The notes beneath the pieces were generated by a model. It saw only the letters and a program-made list of their open reading frames with translations, ran no database searches and had not been told where the DNA came from. This document shows, piece by piece, positions 10,221 to 19,161 of a stretch of 64,000 nt of DNA. Within the stretch, counting starts at the first letter, position 1. Each line of letters opens with the position of its first letter. A program made the position numbers and the translations under genes. The stretch is from Pseudovibrio brasiliensis (GTDB lineage: Bacteria; Pseudomonadota; Alphaproteobacteria; Rhizobiales; Stappiaceae): positions 3,576,341 through 3,640,340 of the forward strand of contig NZ_CP074126.1 of the NCBI RefSeq assembly GCF_018282095.1. The letters run 5' to 3'.

Positions 10221-10595
10221 TCAAGCAAACACTGCCTGCCAGATAAAGCTCGAAACCGTATTGATGGAAATTCCGAAAACAACACCCCAAAAGAGCTGCC
10301 ACTTAGAAACCCAGTGTTTGAAGCGCTCCCACTTATCGTAAGTTTGTAACCACCTCAGCCCTTTGTCAGTCAAAAAATAGTCGCCTGATCCAGACTGGGT
10401 CTGAAGTGCGGCTACCAATGCAAGATGATCAACCAAGCCAAACTCAATTAGCTTTTCGACTATCGAAATAACATCTTGCCCCTCTCGGACAGCTTTAATT
10501 TCATGAGGATCGCTGCCATTCTTAATTTGCTTTAGGATTGGGCGAATAAAATTGATATCCGCTATAGAACGGGGAAGTACATTATTTTCTGACAT
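10221..10595 (-). CDS. Hypothetical protein, possible C-terminal membrane anchor
   Basis: 124 residues, not recognised. The N-terminal two thirds is soluble, with a helical segment that resembles a small winged helix (LVAALQTQ ... YFLTDKGLRWL), like 'restriction-endonuclease-like' or replication HTH proteins. The last 25 residues (WGVVFGISINTVSSFIWQ) are hydrophobic and could anchor it in the membrane. It lies downstream of the Phd-like antitoxin on the same strand, separated by about 150 bp. It does not look like a PIN, RelE or Doc toxin. Lower GC than its neighbours. Confidence 0.55.
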   Translation of the reverse strand: MSENNVLPRSIADINFIRPILKQIKNGSDPHEIKAVREGQDVISIVEKLIEFGLVDHLALVAALQTQSGSGDYFLTDKGLRWLQTYDKWERFKHWVSKWQLFWGVVFGISINTVSSFIWQAVFA

Positions 10596-10746
10596 CAGAG
10601 TTCCTCATTTGGACGCGCGAGTTGCGGCCCCTCCTACCTAAAGTTGTATTTATAAAAACCTTTGAGGAGGAGGTGTAAAAGCCGAGTTGGCAGCTTTCCA
10701 CTAGACCAAGTTCATTTCGCACTTCAAAAGGACAGCAACAAACTCC

Positions 10747-10980
10747 TCATTCATCATCATCAAAACTAGAAGTAATCTCTGCATTTACCTCTTCAAATTC
10801 TATGTGGAACTCAATTTCTCTTTTGAAACGACCCGGCTTGCGCGGGGAGAGTTGCACCTTATGCGGCACAAGATCCAAATAAGGTTTCCCTGCTTTGGTA
10901 ATCACGACACGCTCACCTTTCCAGGCCTTCTCACCAAGATCAGAAAGATTAGATACCGCTTCATGCATGGTTACTTTCAT
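10747..10980 (-). CDS. Phd/YefM-type antitoxin, apparently solitary
   Basis: 77 residues. The N-terminus (MKVTMHEAVSNLSDL) and the VVITKAGKPYLDLVP segment are the DNA-binding fold of type II antitoxins of the Phd/YefM family; the acidic C-terminus ending DDDE would be the toxin-neutralising tail. Normally such a gene overlaps a PIN, RelE/ParE or Doc toxin gene just downstream. Here the next 150 bp hold no toxin ORF, so this is an orphan or the remnant of a module. Confidence 0.75.
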   Translation of the reverse strand: MKVTMHEAVSNLSDLGEKAWKGERVVITKAGKPYLDLVPHKVQLSPRKPGRFKREIEFHIEFEEVNAEITSSFDDDE

Positions 10981-11019
10981 GACGCTTCACCTCGGCTAGA
11001 CCTAGCTCATGATACCTAG

Positions 11020-11495
11020 AGAGCACTCACCAACAAGCTAGCAAAAGACACAAACACCAACAGCACCACATGGCATCCCATGCAGTGGTGAAGCTAGTTT
11101 TCCCGGTGATCGGGGTGAGCAAGGCGGCAGGCAATGCCTGCGCTGTTTGTTAGTAATGAGTCTTCGGCATTGGCTACACGCCTTGCCCGGATGTTTTTGC
11201 AGGAGGCTAAGGCCAGGGTCCAAAAGACACTTGGAAGATTTAAGGCCGTTGGAAAGCCTCAGTTCTCAGTGCTGGCGCCCTCTGGTCTGGCCGGGCATCC
11301 GCTATCCCTCAACACTGTCGGTGAAAGGGGAACCTCCACGGACCTGCTGCGAAATACGTTACCTTCCACAGTAGCCCCATCCAGCCCACGACCAACTGAC
11401 GGACGGTCCGCCAGCAGCCCGTTACGTGGACCTGTCAAAAGCATAGATGCTCCAGAACCAGGGAGGATAAGTTTTTGCCTCAAGATAACCTGTGA
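11020..11495. other. Region without a convincing gene; possible remnant or RNA
   Basis: About 475 bp between the antitoxin and the antiporter. Overlapping ORFs run on both strands (for example 11134-11538 plus and 11259-11483 minus) but none has a good ribosome site or recognisable motif. Composition is GC-richer than the flanking intergenic DNA, with short inverted repeats such as GGCAGGCAATGCCTGC (11131-11146). I checked by eye for RNase P RNA, tmRNA, SRP RNA and a cobalamin riboswitch and found none. It may be a decayed gene or an unknown structured RNA. Confidence 0.35.
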
Positions 11496-12500
11496 TCACA
11501 CGATCCCAAACGCAGCCCGCACTCCCGGCAGGAGTTGAAACGCCATATAGGCTGCGTAACACAGCAGAAAGAACAGTCCTTCCCTGCGGCTGACTCGCCA
11601 GCCAGTGACGCAGGCAATCGCCATCAAAATCACCGTGCCCACCATCACCCAGATATCAACCTGCGCGATCACAGAGGGAACGGGAATGGGCACAACAAGC
11701 GCAGTCACCCCACCAATGCCGAAAATGTTGAAGATGTTGCTGCCGACAATATTGCCAAACGCAACCTCCACATGGCCGCGGATCGCCGCAATGGCTGAGG
11801 TCACAAGCTCAGGTAGCGAGGTGCCAATCGCAACCAGCGTCAGGCCGATCACCGCATCAGAAACACCAATACTATGAGCAATGGCAACACTGGAGCTCAC
11901 CAACAGACTTGCACCAGTGATGATGCCAATCACGCCTGCTGCGAAGATCCCAAGCCCCCACAGGATGGAGATGTTCGGATAGCTCGCCTGATCCGCTTCA
12001 GCCTCATAGACATCTCCGGAAGCTTGCTCTGCCCGTCGCTCCACCACATAGGTATAGATGGTATAGGCCAGCAACAACCCAACCAGAACGAAGCCAGCCC
12101 AGCGGGAGAGATATCCTGTCAGGATCACACCCAGCAGGATCAGGCTTGAAAGAATGAGCACAGCCCCATCCCGCTGAAAGGCTTCCCGCTTCACCGCAAT
12201 CGGCAGGATCAGCGCTGTGATACCCAGGATCAGCAGAACGTTTGCAATGTTGCTGCCCACAATGTTCCCGATTGCAACACCGGGATATCCGGCAAACGCC
12301 CCCTGCAGACTGGCCACAAGCTCTGGCATGGAGGTGCCAAAGCCCACCAGCGTCAGGCCGATAAAAAGCTTGGAAACGCCCAGACGCATGGCAACAGCCA
12401 CACTTCCACGCACCAGCGCTTCGCCGCCGACAAGCAGCAGCACAAGCCCCCCAATCAGTTGAAGGATCACCATTTTCCGAAAACTTCTCTGAAGCGCCAT
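11496..12500 (-). CDS. Calcium/sodium antiporter, CaCA family (YrbG type)
   Basis: 334 residues, about ten membrane helices in two homologous halves, the normal size for bacterial CaCA exchangers. Each half holds an alpha repeat: GFGTSMPELVAS near residue 53 and AIGTSLPELVTS near 225, each followed by GNIVGSNI, the ion-binding signature. The protein would exchange Ca2+ (or K+/Na+) for Na+ or H+ in the inner membrane. ATG 12473 (MVILQL) is an alternative start closer to the first helix. It lies 67 bp downstream of two TSUP genes on the same strand and may be cotranscribed. Confidence 0.9.
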   Translation of the reverse strand: MALQRSFRKMVILQLIGGLVLLLVGGEALVRGSVAVAMRLGVSKLFIGLTLVGFGTSMPELVASLQGAFAGYPGVAIGNIVGSNIANVLLILGITALILPIAVKREAFQRDGAVLILSSLILLGVILTGYLSRWAGFVLVGLLLAYTIYTYVVERRAEQASGDVYEAEADQASYPNISILWGLGIFAAGVIGIITGASLLVSSSVAIAHSIGVSDAVIGLTLVAIGTSLPELVTSAIAAIRGHVEVAFGNIVGSNIFNIFGIGGVTALVVPIPVPSVIAQVDIWVMVGTVILMAIACVTGWRVSRREGLFFLLCYAAYMAFQLLPGVRAAFGIV

Positions 12501-12567
12501 CTGCGCTCATCGTTTAGACAGAGATGCAATTGGGGATCCTTTGCTGGGTTTGCAAGTGGGCGGGCCA

Positions 12568-13368
12568 TCACATCACATTCAGCCAAAGTTCTTTGATGAT
12601 GAGCCCCAGACCGGAAAAGAACATCATCACCAACACGCTATAGCGAAACACCGCCGGGCTGAACCTGCGCCCGATATAGTTGCCGCTCTTGGTGCCGATA
12701 TAGACGAACACAAGCCCCGTGATGGAAATCGCAAACGCCCCCAGATGCAACAAGCCCAGATAAGTCAGCCCCAGGATCATCATGGCTGTCACCACCGTGA
12801 AGAAGCTATTGATCGTCTGAATGAAATGGCTGCGCGGCAGATCCAGAGACACCAGAAACGGCGTGATCGGCATCAGCTGAGAGCCAGTCATCCCCGTCAG
12901 CAAACCAGTTGAGAAGCCGGAGAGTGTACTGCCCGCTTTCTCCCAATGGGTCCGCAGTCTCACGTTCTTTGAAAACAGCGCATAGCCAACAAACGCCATG
13001 ATGACAAAACCCAGCAGGATCGTCAGCCAGTGAGTGGACGCCCAACTCAAAAACCAAAGTCCGATCATCACGCCTGGAATGGAGAAGAGATAAATCCGCC
13101 AGAACCGATTGAAGGACTCGCGAAAGTAGCCAGCCTCATAAACTAGGATCAGATCACTGATGAGCCCCGGCACAACAATCAGCGGAATGCCCTTCTTGAG
13201 CCCCACCGTGTAGGCAAGGATAGCAAGGCAGATTGTCGTGAAGCCCAATCCCGCCAGCCCTTTTACAAAGGCTGCGAAGAAGAACGTGAACATGATGATA
13301 GCGATCTCGAAGGCCGTATACCCGAGATACTCTGCGGCCATCGCCATGTCTGCTTCCATTTCCATCAT
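12568..13368 (-). CDS. TSUP (TauE/SafE) family permease, copy 1
   Basis: About 265 residues with seven to eight membrane helices; two related halves with the FVKGLAGLGF motif in the first helix and TGLLTGMTGSQLMPI in the second half, typical of TSUP permeases. Known members export sulphite, sulphoacetate or taurine-derived anions. The reading frame is open up to 13443, but ATG 13368, just before the first helix, is the likely start. It is a paralogue of the next gene: the helices share FVKGxxGLGF, VGLKxGIPL and the closing YxGTKxGxxxxxxxSPxVFR pattern. Confidence 0.85.
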   Translation of the reverse strand: MMEMEADMAMAAEYLGYTAFEIAIIMFTFFFAAFVKGLAGLGFTTICLAILAYTVGLKKGIPLIVVPGLISDLILVYEAGYFRESFNRFWRIYLFSIPGVMIGLWFLSWASTHWLTILLGFVIMAFVGYALFSKNVRLRTHWEKAGSTLSGFSTGLLTGMTGSQLMPITPFLVSLDLPRSHFIQTINSFFTVVTAMMILGLTYLGLLHLGAFAISITGLVFVYIGTKSGNYIGRRFSPAVFRYSVLVMMFFSGLGLIIKELWLNVM

Positions 13369-13458
13369 GAAGCAGAGCCTAGGCACGAACCTGCAATAAT
13401 CTCTATCATCTCCCGGCACAAACCGAGGAGATCCATAAACCACCAGTTAGCTTAAGCC

Positions 13459-14253
13459 CTAGAAAGCTTTGATAAGCAGGCTCACCCCAAGCCCGAAGAG
13501 CAGCAGCAGAACAGTGGTCCGAAACACCGAAGGCGACATCAACTGCCGCACCAGCGATCCCAGTTTGGTGCCGAAATACACAAAAACCAGCCCCAACGCA
13601 GAAACACCCAGCGCGCTGAAATCCAGCAGACCGAGATAGTAAAGTCCTCCCGCCATCACAAAGGACGACAGCGTGAAGGAGCAGTTGATCGCCTGTACAA
13701 AGCGCTCACTGTTCAGGTTTAGCGACAACAGATAGGGCATCACAGGCATGATCTGTGATCCGGTGATGCCGTTGACCACGCCGGTGATAAAGCCACTTAC
13801 CGGCCCCAACAGACGCTCCATCTCTCGTGAGAGGGTCAGATTGGGCGTGAAGAAGGCGAACAAAGCATAGCTGATGAGCACACACCCCAGCACCACGACA
13901 GCTTCCTGCGCAGGGGCGATGTCCAGAAACCACAGCCCCAACAGAATCCCCGGAACGGTTGCTAAAAGCATCCAGCGAAAGCGGCTTACCATTTCCCCGA
14001 AATATCCCGCATCGATCATCACCAGAATATTGCTGGTAATACTCGGCAATAAGATGAGCGGAATTCCTCTTTTCAATCCCACCGCATAAACCAAAAACGG
14101 CAGGCAAGTGGTTGAAAACCCAAGGCCAGTCGCGCCTTTAACAAAGGCCGCGAAGAAAAAAGCCCCGGCAATCGCGGCGAGTTCAGTTGAGCTATACGCA
14201 ATCTCCCACACAAAGAGATAACTGGAAAATTCTTTCAACATCTGGCACAACAC
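13459..14253 (-). CDS. TSUP (TauE/SafE) family permease, copy 2
   Basis: 264 residues with the same TSUP architecture as the downstream copy (FVKGATGLGF near residue 38, TGVVNGITGSQIMPV near 155). The start is GTG at 14253, or ATG at 14241. The stop is only 15 bp from the open frame of copy 1, so the two are surely cotranscribed. Tandem TSUP paralogues could form a heteromeric transporter or arise from a recent duplication; the divergence between copies argues for an old one. The substrate is unknown. Confidence 0.85.
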   Translation of the reverse strand: MLCQMLKEFSSYLFVWEIAYSSTELAAIAGAFFFAAFVKGATGLGFSTTCLPFLVYAVGLKRGIPLILLPSITSNILVMIDAGYFGEMVSRFRWMLLATVPGILLGLWFLDIAPAQEAVVVLGCVLISYALFAFFTPNLTLSREMERLLGPVSGFITGVVNGITGSQIMPVMPYLLSLNLNSERFVQAINCSFTLSSFVMAGGLYYLGLLDFSALGVSALGLVFVYFGTKLGSLVRQLMSPSVFRTTVLLLLFGLGVSLLIKAF

Positions 14254-14338
14254 ACCTAACGTAATAGGAAACCTTATTCCCTATTGGAAAATCCATTAGA
14301 TTTTTGTGAGAGCCCGTGAGCTATCACGTGGAGAGATA

Positions 14339-14977
14339 ATGCAACTCTGGTTCAGACTTATACTTTATTTCCTTAAGTTCCCTTTTCGGGAAAAACTAGC
14401 AGATATGTTCAGCAAGTCTGTTGTGAGCCTGCGCGTTCTTCCCTCCGATATTGACATGAACATCCACCTCACCAACAGTCGCTATCTGGCCATGATGGAC
14501 TTTGGCCGTGTGGATCATATGAGCCGCACCAAGCTGGGCAAGGCTATCTTCCGCAACAAGTGGACCCCGCTGGCCAACCACGCCACCGTCCGCTTCCGCC
14601 GTGAACTGCCATTCATGGAACCTTTCAAGCTGGAAAGCGAGATCGTCTATTGGACAGAAGAAGCCGCCGTCATGGAACAGCGCTTCATCTTCACCCGAGG
14701 CCAGAAAAAAGGCATCGTTGCTGCGACCGGCCTCGTCCGCGTGAGCATGTATGACCGTGCGCAAAAGGCATTTGTGCCGACCACAACGGTCCTACAGGAA
14801 ACCGATACTCCCGTCAGAGAGCTCAAACTGCAGCCCCATATCGAGGCCTTTTTGAAGGAAGAGAAGGCAATTCAGGCTTATGAGCGCAAATCCGCTGGTA
14901 TTGCTCCAGTAGATTCATTAGAAATACCAGCTGCTGAAAACGATCAATCAAAGGCAGACAACAGAAAGCATGGCTGA
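14339..14977 (+). CDS. Hotdog-fold thioesterase (4HBT-like, THEM6 type)
   Basis: 212 residues. Hotdog-fold thioesterase domain from about residue 22: VLPSDIDMNIHLTNSRYLAM, DFGRVDHM, and later TGLVRVSMYD. This pattern fits the family of single-hotdog proteins related to eukaryotic THEM6 and bacterial acyl-CoA thioesterases; the substrate is likely an acyl thioester. The ATG at 14339 follows GGAGAG with ideal spacing; an upstream in-frame GTG is less likely. The N-terminal hydrophobic stretch (WFRLILYFLKF) may contact the membrane. The gene overlaps the GST gene by 8 bp. Confidence 0.8.
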   Translation: MQLWFRLILYFLKFPFREKLADMFSKSVVSLRVLPSDIDMNIHLTNSRYLAMMDFGRVDHMSRTKLGKAIFRNKWTPLANHATVRFRRELPFMEPFKLESEIVYWTEEAAVMEQRFIFTRGQKKGIVAATGLVRVSMYDRAQKAFVPTTTVLQETDTPVRELKLQPHIEAFLKEEKAIQAYERKSAGIAPVDSLEIPAAENDQSKADNRKHG

Positions 14978-15653
14978 GCAGACGTCCCTCCCGATCCTGT
15001 ATTCATTCCGTCGGTGTCCCTACGCAATGCGCGCAAGATTGGGGTTGGTGGCCAGCCAGCGGGCAGTCGCCCTCCGCGAGATCGTTCTGCGGGATAAGCC
15101 CGCCCACATGCTGGAAATCTCGCCCAAAGGAACCGTGCCTGTCCTGCTGCTCAGCGACGGCACGGTGATTGAAGAAAGCCTGGACATCATGCTCTGGGCA
15201 CTTCAGCAAAACGACCCACAAAGCTGGCTCTCTCCGGAAACCGGCTCACTGGAAGAAATGCTGCAGCTCATCGAAGAGATGGATGGCGACTTCAAGCGCA
15301 ATCTGGACAGATACAAGTACTCCACGCGCTACGAAGATGCCGAACCGGACAAGCATTACACCCTCGCCATCAAAGAGCTCTCAAAGCTCTCAGTGCGGCT
15401 GGAAAAGTCTGCATATCTGTCTGGAAACCGCCCTGCGCTGGCAGATCAGGCGCTCTTCCCATTCGTACGCCAGTTCGCCAACGCAGATAAAGAGCGCTTT
15501 GAGAAAGAAGCCCCGCAGTGCGTACAAAAATGGCTGCTCGAACGCATCGACCAGCCAGACTTCAAAACCGTCTTTGGCACAAAATGGAAGCCGTGGTCAC
15601 CCGAAGATGACCTTGTGCTCTTCCCGGAAGAAGCGGCTACACGCGCCCTCTGA
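14970..15653 (+). CDS. Glutathione S-transferase-like protein
   Basis: 227 residues. N-terminal thioredoxin-fold domain with a CPYAMRAR motif (Cys16), as in omega-class and stringent-starvation-like GSTs where cysteine is the catalytic residue, followed by the cis-proline region (GTVPVLLL, residues 54-61) and EESLDIM for glutathione binding. The helical C-terminal domain runs from about 90. Probably a glutathione-dependent thiol transferase or reductase in the cytosol. Its start lies inside the thioesterase gene, so the two are coupled. Its stop overlaps the convergent methyltransferase gene by 17 bp. Confidence 0.85.
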   Translation: MAEQTSLPILYSFRRCPYAMRARLGLVASQRAVALREIVLRDKPAHMLEISPKGTVPVLLLSDGTVIEESLDIMLWALQQNDPQSWLSPETGSLEEMLQLIEEMDGDFKRNLDRYKYSTRYEDAEPDKHYTLAIKELSKLSVRLEKSAYLSGNRPALADQALFPFVRQFANADKERFEKEAPQCVQKWLLERIDQPDFKTVFGTKWKPWSPEDDLVLFPEEAATRAL

Positions 15654-16293
15654 ACAGCGCCACTTCACCAATCACTTCAATGGTCACATCCTTGAAGTAC
15701 TTTTCCAGATTAGCCCGAAGGTCTTCAAGGTTGTCCTGCTGGTTCGAGAAGATGCCCTTGCTGTTGTAAAACGCCATCAGCTTACGCGCAGCCCAGTTCG
15801 GCCTCTGCCCTTCACCAAGAATGGTGGAACCAAACAGAACGCCGCCTTCATTCATCAGTGGCTTCAGGTTTTCAAACACCATGTACTTCTGCTTCATGGA
15901 GCCCGGCAGGCAGTGCAGCAGATAGCCCAGATTAATGCTGTCGAACTTATCTTCCGACCACTCAATCGGCTCCAGAACATCTGCCTGCGCTGTGCTCACA
16001 TTCGCAACCACAGCCCGTGCCTTCGCATAGTCCAGACACTGCGGGTTCAGGTCCATCAGCACCAGACGCGTGTCCTGCGGAAAACGGCCATGTTCCAGAA
16101 AATAGCCACTGCCAACACCAACATCCAAATGGTTGCCGCTGACATTGCGATTGAAGAAACTCAGCGCCTTAGCAGCAGAACAACGCCACAGAAACGTGTT
16201 GGAGAACCGTAAAACCAGCAGGTCATAGATTCGCAAAGTCTTTTCGGAATAGACCTCTGCACCCGCTGTGCTGTCCAGATTCTCTTTATTCAT
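15637..16293 (-). CDS. Class I SAM-dependent methyltransferase
   Basis: 218 residues. SAM-binding motif I is LDVGVGSGYFLEHG (near residue 56), motif II LVLMDLNPQCL, then QADVLEPIEW and NLGYLLHCLPG. The fold is UbiE/methyltransf_25-like; the small-molecule substrate cannot be read from the sequence. It stands alone, convergent with the GST gene and overlapping its 3' end by 17 bp, an unusual tail-to-tail overlap. Confidence 0.8.
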   Translation of the reverse strand: MNKENLDSTAGAEVYSEKTLRIYDLLVLRFSNTFLWRCSAAKALSFFNRNVSGNHLDVGVGSGYFLEHGRFPQDTRLVLMDLNPQCLDYAKARAVVANVSTAQADVLEPIEWSEDKFDSINLGYLLHCLPGSMKQKYMVFENLKPLMNEGGVLFGSTILGEGQRPNWAARKLMAFYNSKGIFSNQQDNLEDLRANLEKYFKDVTIEVIGEVALFRGRV

Positions 16294-16376
16294 TTCTGCT
16301 CCAACCCTGTTCTGCGCCTTGCATAGATAGTCGCCTTACAAGAACTATAAGGCAAGCAAAACCCTACGTCATGGTT

Positions 16377-17123
16377 TTACACAGAACAACCGAGAGTTTG
16401 TAGCACCAGCTTTTCAAGTTCACCCGCTGGTGTCACCTCATCCCAGAAATGACGATAAACCGTCTCGCCATCAAAGAACTCAGCCCCTTCAGCATCAATG
16501 CTCACCAGCCCCCACTTGGAGGCACCCACCTTGAAGGTTCTGGAGGCAAAGCTGCCGATCTCATCGGCATGGCGTTCATTCATGCGGAGAACCAGATCAT
16601 GCGCCGTCGCCGCCAGCTGTTCGCGACCTTCCTCAGAACTCAAAACATCTTCACGCGTCAGCAAGAAGGCCTTGCCAAAACCGCCGTTCATGTTCACCCG
16701 CTCAACATGCAGCTGGTACCAATCAAAATCAGCAAAATCCACGTAGAGCTTGGCTTTAGGATGGCGCATCAGATAGCGATTGCGCAGCTCCGTGCACAGC
16801 GGATCACCTTTGCTCAGGCGCTCAAACCGTCCAATCACGGTCAGACGTGGGTGCGCAAGAGGGTCTCCCTTGCCCGGCTCCCCAATCAGCAGAGACACAC
16901 GCTGATCCTGCTCAAGGCACTGCGAGTGGTTGGAAAGGCTGGAGGCCAGCATGAACGGCGCACCAACAACATCCGAGCCAACACCCACACGGCTGACAAT
17001 AGGATATCCGGTCTCCGGCTCAAGCACGGCAAGGGAAGCAAACCGGACCGTTCTGATCAGCTTTCTGGCAAGCGTGCGTGCTTCATCGGTGGTCTCACGA
17101 ATTGGATCTATCTTCTTTTCCAT
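16377..17123 (-). CDS. HugZ-like FMN-binding split-barrel protein
   Basis: About 248 residues. A pyridoxamine-phosphate-oxidase-like split barrel (about residues 10-150, with RFASLAVLEPETGYPIVSRV and FMLASSLSNHSQCLEQ) and a C-terminal DUF2470-type domain (about 165-245). This order matches HugZ/HutZ proteins that bind haem and help degrade it for iron. The open frame extends to 17183, but GAGG five bases before ATG 17123 supports the shorter start. No haem transport genes lie nearby. The haem function is inferred from the family. Confidence 0.8.
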   Translation of the reverse strand: MEKKIDPIRETTDEARTLARKLIRTVRFASLAVLEPETGYPIVSRVGVGSDVVGAPFMLASSLSNHSQCLEQDQRVSLLIGEPGKGDPLAHPRLTVIGRFERLSKGDPLCTELRNRYLMRHPKAKLYVDFADFDWYQLHVERVNMNGGFGKAFLLTREDVLSSEEGREQLAATAHDLVLRMNERHADEIGSFASRTFKVGASKWGLVSIDAEGAEFFDGETVYRHFWDEVTPAGELEKLVLQTLGCSV

Positions 17124-17393
17124 ACCAACCTCACTTATCCGGTTCTGACCCTGCTCAGATTCTTCATTGTTGTCTATCTGCACTAAATAAGATGAAAAGC
17201 ATACTCAACTTAAAATTCGGTAAGAAACACAGGCGCTGAACATTTTTTCTGGCGACTAATAAATTGATTTATTTAGCTTTTCCATCTCATTCATCTACAT
17301 GAACAGAAGATGAATGGCGCTCTCAAAGAAGGTTCAGGCCGTCTCTGGTTAATTAGTCTCAACAAACATGAAATACCGTTTACGGAGACGAAA

Positions 17394-17891
17394 ATGGCTA
17401 AAGCATCAGCAGTAATTTCAGTAGCGCTTGCAGGGGCAATGATGTTGCCAGTCGTTTCTGCAGCTCAGGCAGGCCAAAGAAACAACACCTACATTGAAAA
17501 CAACACCTATGTAGAGAACCACTACTACCACAAGCGGAAGAAGAAAAAGCACAAGAAGCACGGCATCAATGCAGGTGAAGCAGCTGCAATCGGCGTCATC
17601 GGTCTGGCAGCAGGTCTCATCATCGGCAACGCCGTCACACCACAGCCTCAGTATGTTGCACCGCCACGCCCTGCCTACCGTCCACCAGCGCCAGCGTATC
17701 GCCCACCGGCACCTGCATACCGTCCACCAGTGGTCGTGCATCAGCCAGCTCCGGTTTACCACGCACAGGCTGTAGCCCCAGCTCCGTGGTCACCAGCATG
17801 GTTCGCATACTGCACCAACAAATACAGAAGCTTTAACCCGAACACCGGCACTTATCGCACCTACTCTGGCCAGAACCGTTTCTGCCAGTAA
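17394..17891 (+). CDS. BA14K-family secreted protein
   Basis: 165 residues. Signal peptide ending at about residue 24 (SAAQA), a Tyr/Asn-rich stretch, a KRKKKKHKKH basic cluster, a glycine-rich hydrophobic helix (about 62-82), and a proline-rich spacer with three YRPPAPA-type repeats. The C-terminus (WFAYCTNKYRSFNPNTGTYR ... FCQ) is a BA14K domain, a short motif with immunoreactive and lectin-like properties first seen in Brucella and typical of Hyphomicrobiales. ATG 17394 follows GGAGACG. The protein probably lies in the periplasm or outer surface. Confidence 0.85.
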   Translation: MAKASAVISVALAGAMMLPVVSAAQAGQRNNTYIENNTYVENHYYHKRKKKKHKKHGINAGEAAAIGVIGLAAGLIIGNAVTPQPQYVAPPRPAYRPPAPAYRPPAPAYRPPVVVHQPAPVYHAQAVAPAPWSPAWFAYCTNKYRSFNPNTGTYRTYSGQNRFCQ

Positions 17892-17958
17892 GTCCTGTCA
17901 TCACAGCAAACGCCCGCTTGAGAGAGATAAAGCCCCGTCTCGATCAGGTGGGCGTCTC

Positions 17959-18768
17959 CTATTTGCAAACCCGGTACTTGCAGTCCTTGCCGTGACAGCC
18001 CTGATCAAAGTGCAAATGGTCACGATGGTATCGGTCAGCATCCGGCCCAAGCACAGTGGTAAAGCGCTCACAGGCTCCTTTGTGCAGGCTGTTCAGAAAA
18101 CGCACTTCAGCAGAAGACCCATCCCAGCCGTCTTCAACTGTCACTTCGCGGCCATCAGAGAGGTGAAAACCGGCAATATCAATCGCATTGCCCTTGCCGT
18201 GTTCTGAGAGTTTGGCACCGCGCTTATTGTTCCGCCCGCGGCAAGCATAGCCCGCCGCCGTACGAATGCGGGTGATGGAAACTCCCAGTTCCCGGCGCGC
18301 AGCAGGCACGGCCACATCCTGCAGCCAGCCATCCAACTGTTGAGCTAGTGTACATTCAATCTGCACAGGCATGGTCAGGCCAATTTCCTGCCCGCCTGCG
18401 ACAACAGAGCGTAAGGAGACGGGCTGGTCGATTCCGCAACCGCCCGGCCCATCCACACTCTCCAGCACCTCAACACTCCATCCACGCAACACACACATCT
18501 TGGCATTGCTGCCAGGTGGGAAGACACGCTGATTTTCAATAGGCACAGGAACCAGCGAAAGCGGCTTTCCAATTGGGGTTGGAAACTGTTGAGCAGGTAG
18601 TTTGCTCTGCGGAAGAGGCATCGGAGGCAGCAACGTTGTATTGCCGAAGTAAGGGCGAGCTTTTGGCATCGGCGTAGCACCAATTTGTGCAGCACCAATA
18701 CACATGCCAACAACAAGCGCGGCCGAAAGTGTTCTGAGCGCAGCGCGCGCGCCTGTCTTGTAACCCAC
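17959..18768 (-). CDS. Extensin-like (M15-related) secreted protein
   Basis: 269 residues with an N-terminal signal peptide (about 1-32) and a proline-rich linker. The extensin-like C-terminal domain (about 100-265) holds GCGID, YACRGRNN, LSEHGKGNAIDI and YHRDHLHFDQG. The last three form the zinc-binding pattern of D-Ala-D-Ala carboxypeptidase-like M15 enzymes. Such proteins are widespread in Alphaproteobacteria and may trim cell-wall peptides. Six or more cysteines suggest disulphides in the periplasm. It faces the BA14K gene tail to tail. Confidence 0.85.
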   Translation of the reverse strand: MGYKTGARAALRTLSAALVVGMCIGAAQIGATPMPKARPYFGNTTLLPPMPLPQSKLPAQQFPTPIGKPLSLVPVPIENQRVFPPGSNAKMCVLRGWSVEVLESVDGPGGCGIDQPVSLRSVVAGGQEIGLTMPVQIECTLAQQLDGWLQDVAVPAARRELGVSITRIRTAAGYACRGRNNKRGAKLSEHGKGNAIDIAGFHLSDGREVTVEDGWDGSSAEVRFLNSLHKGACERFTTVLGPDADRYHRDHLHFDQGCHGKDCKYRVCK

Positions 18769-19161
18769 CTCGAAATCCCCGATTTGAACAGCTGTTTGCC
18801 CGGCGCTGTTCCTGATTCATTGCTGAATGTTTCTGAATTGCGGCCCGAAATGTCATGAATGTTTTAAACTATCCACGTCCAATTCACCGCAGGAGAAAAA
18901 ATATCACAACCCCAATAGTATTCCGGGAGCTGCAAAAATCCTGCTTATTGATTTGACAGAGGAAACGCAAGAATTCCCTTGGTCTTTCACAAAACAACCA
19001 GAATGTATCCTCCGGCTTTACACAAATTATTTGCAGTAGGAATTTTAAGTGTTCTTCGCCTGTTTTCTAGCAGCGCCATGAAATATGGCATTTTTTTGCT
19101 TCCTAACGTGGCTCCTGTCACATAAGCTTCAAGCAGCTAGTGAGTAACGGGAGATAAATCC

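Noticed and set aside
11134-11538. 134-residue open frame between antitoxin and antiporter
   Set aside because: Overlaps the 3' end of the antiporter gene on the opposite strand, lacks a ribosome site and recognisable fold; region kept as unassigned.
17661-17740. Tandem YRPPAPA repeats as a CRISPR or satellite array
   Set aside because: They encode the proline-rich linker of the BA14K protein; only about three short in-frame copies.
18827-19039. 70-residue open frame upstream of the membrane peptide
   Set aside because: No ribosome site or motif; a weak hairpin with T run (19075-19097) after it is not enough to support a gene.
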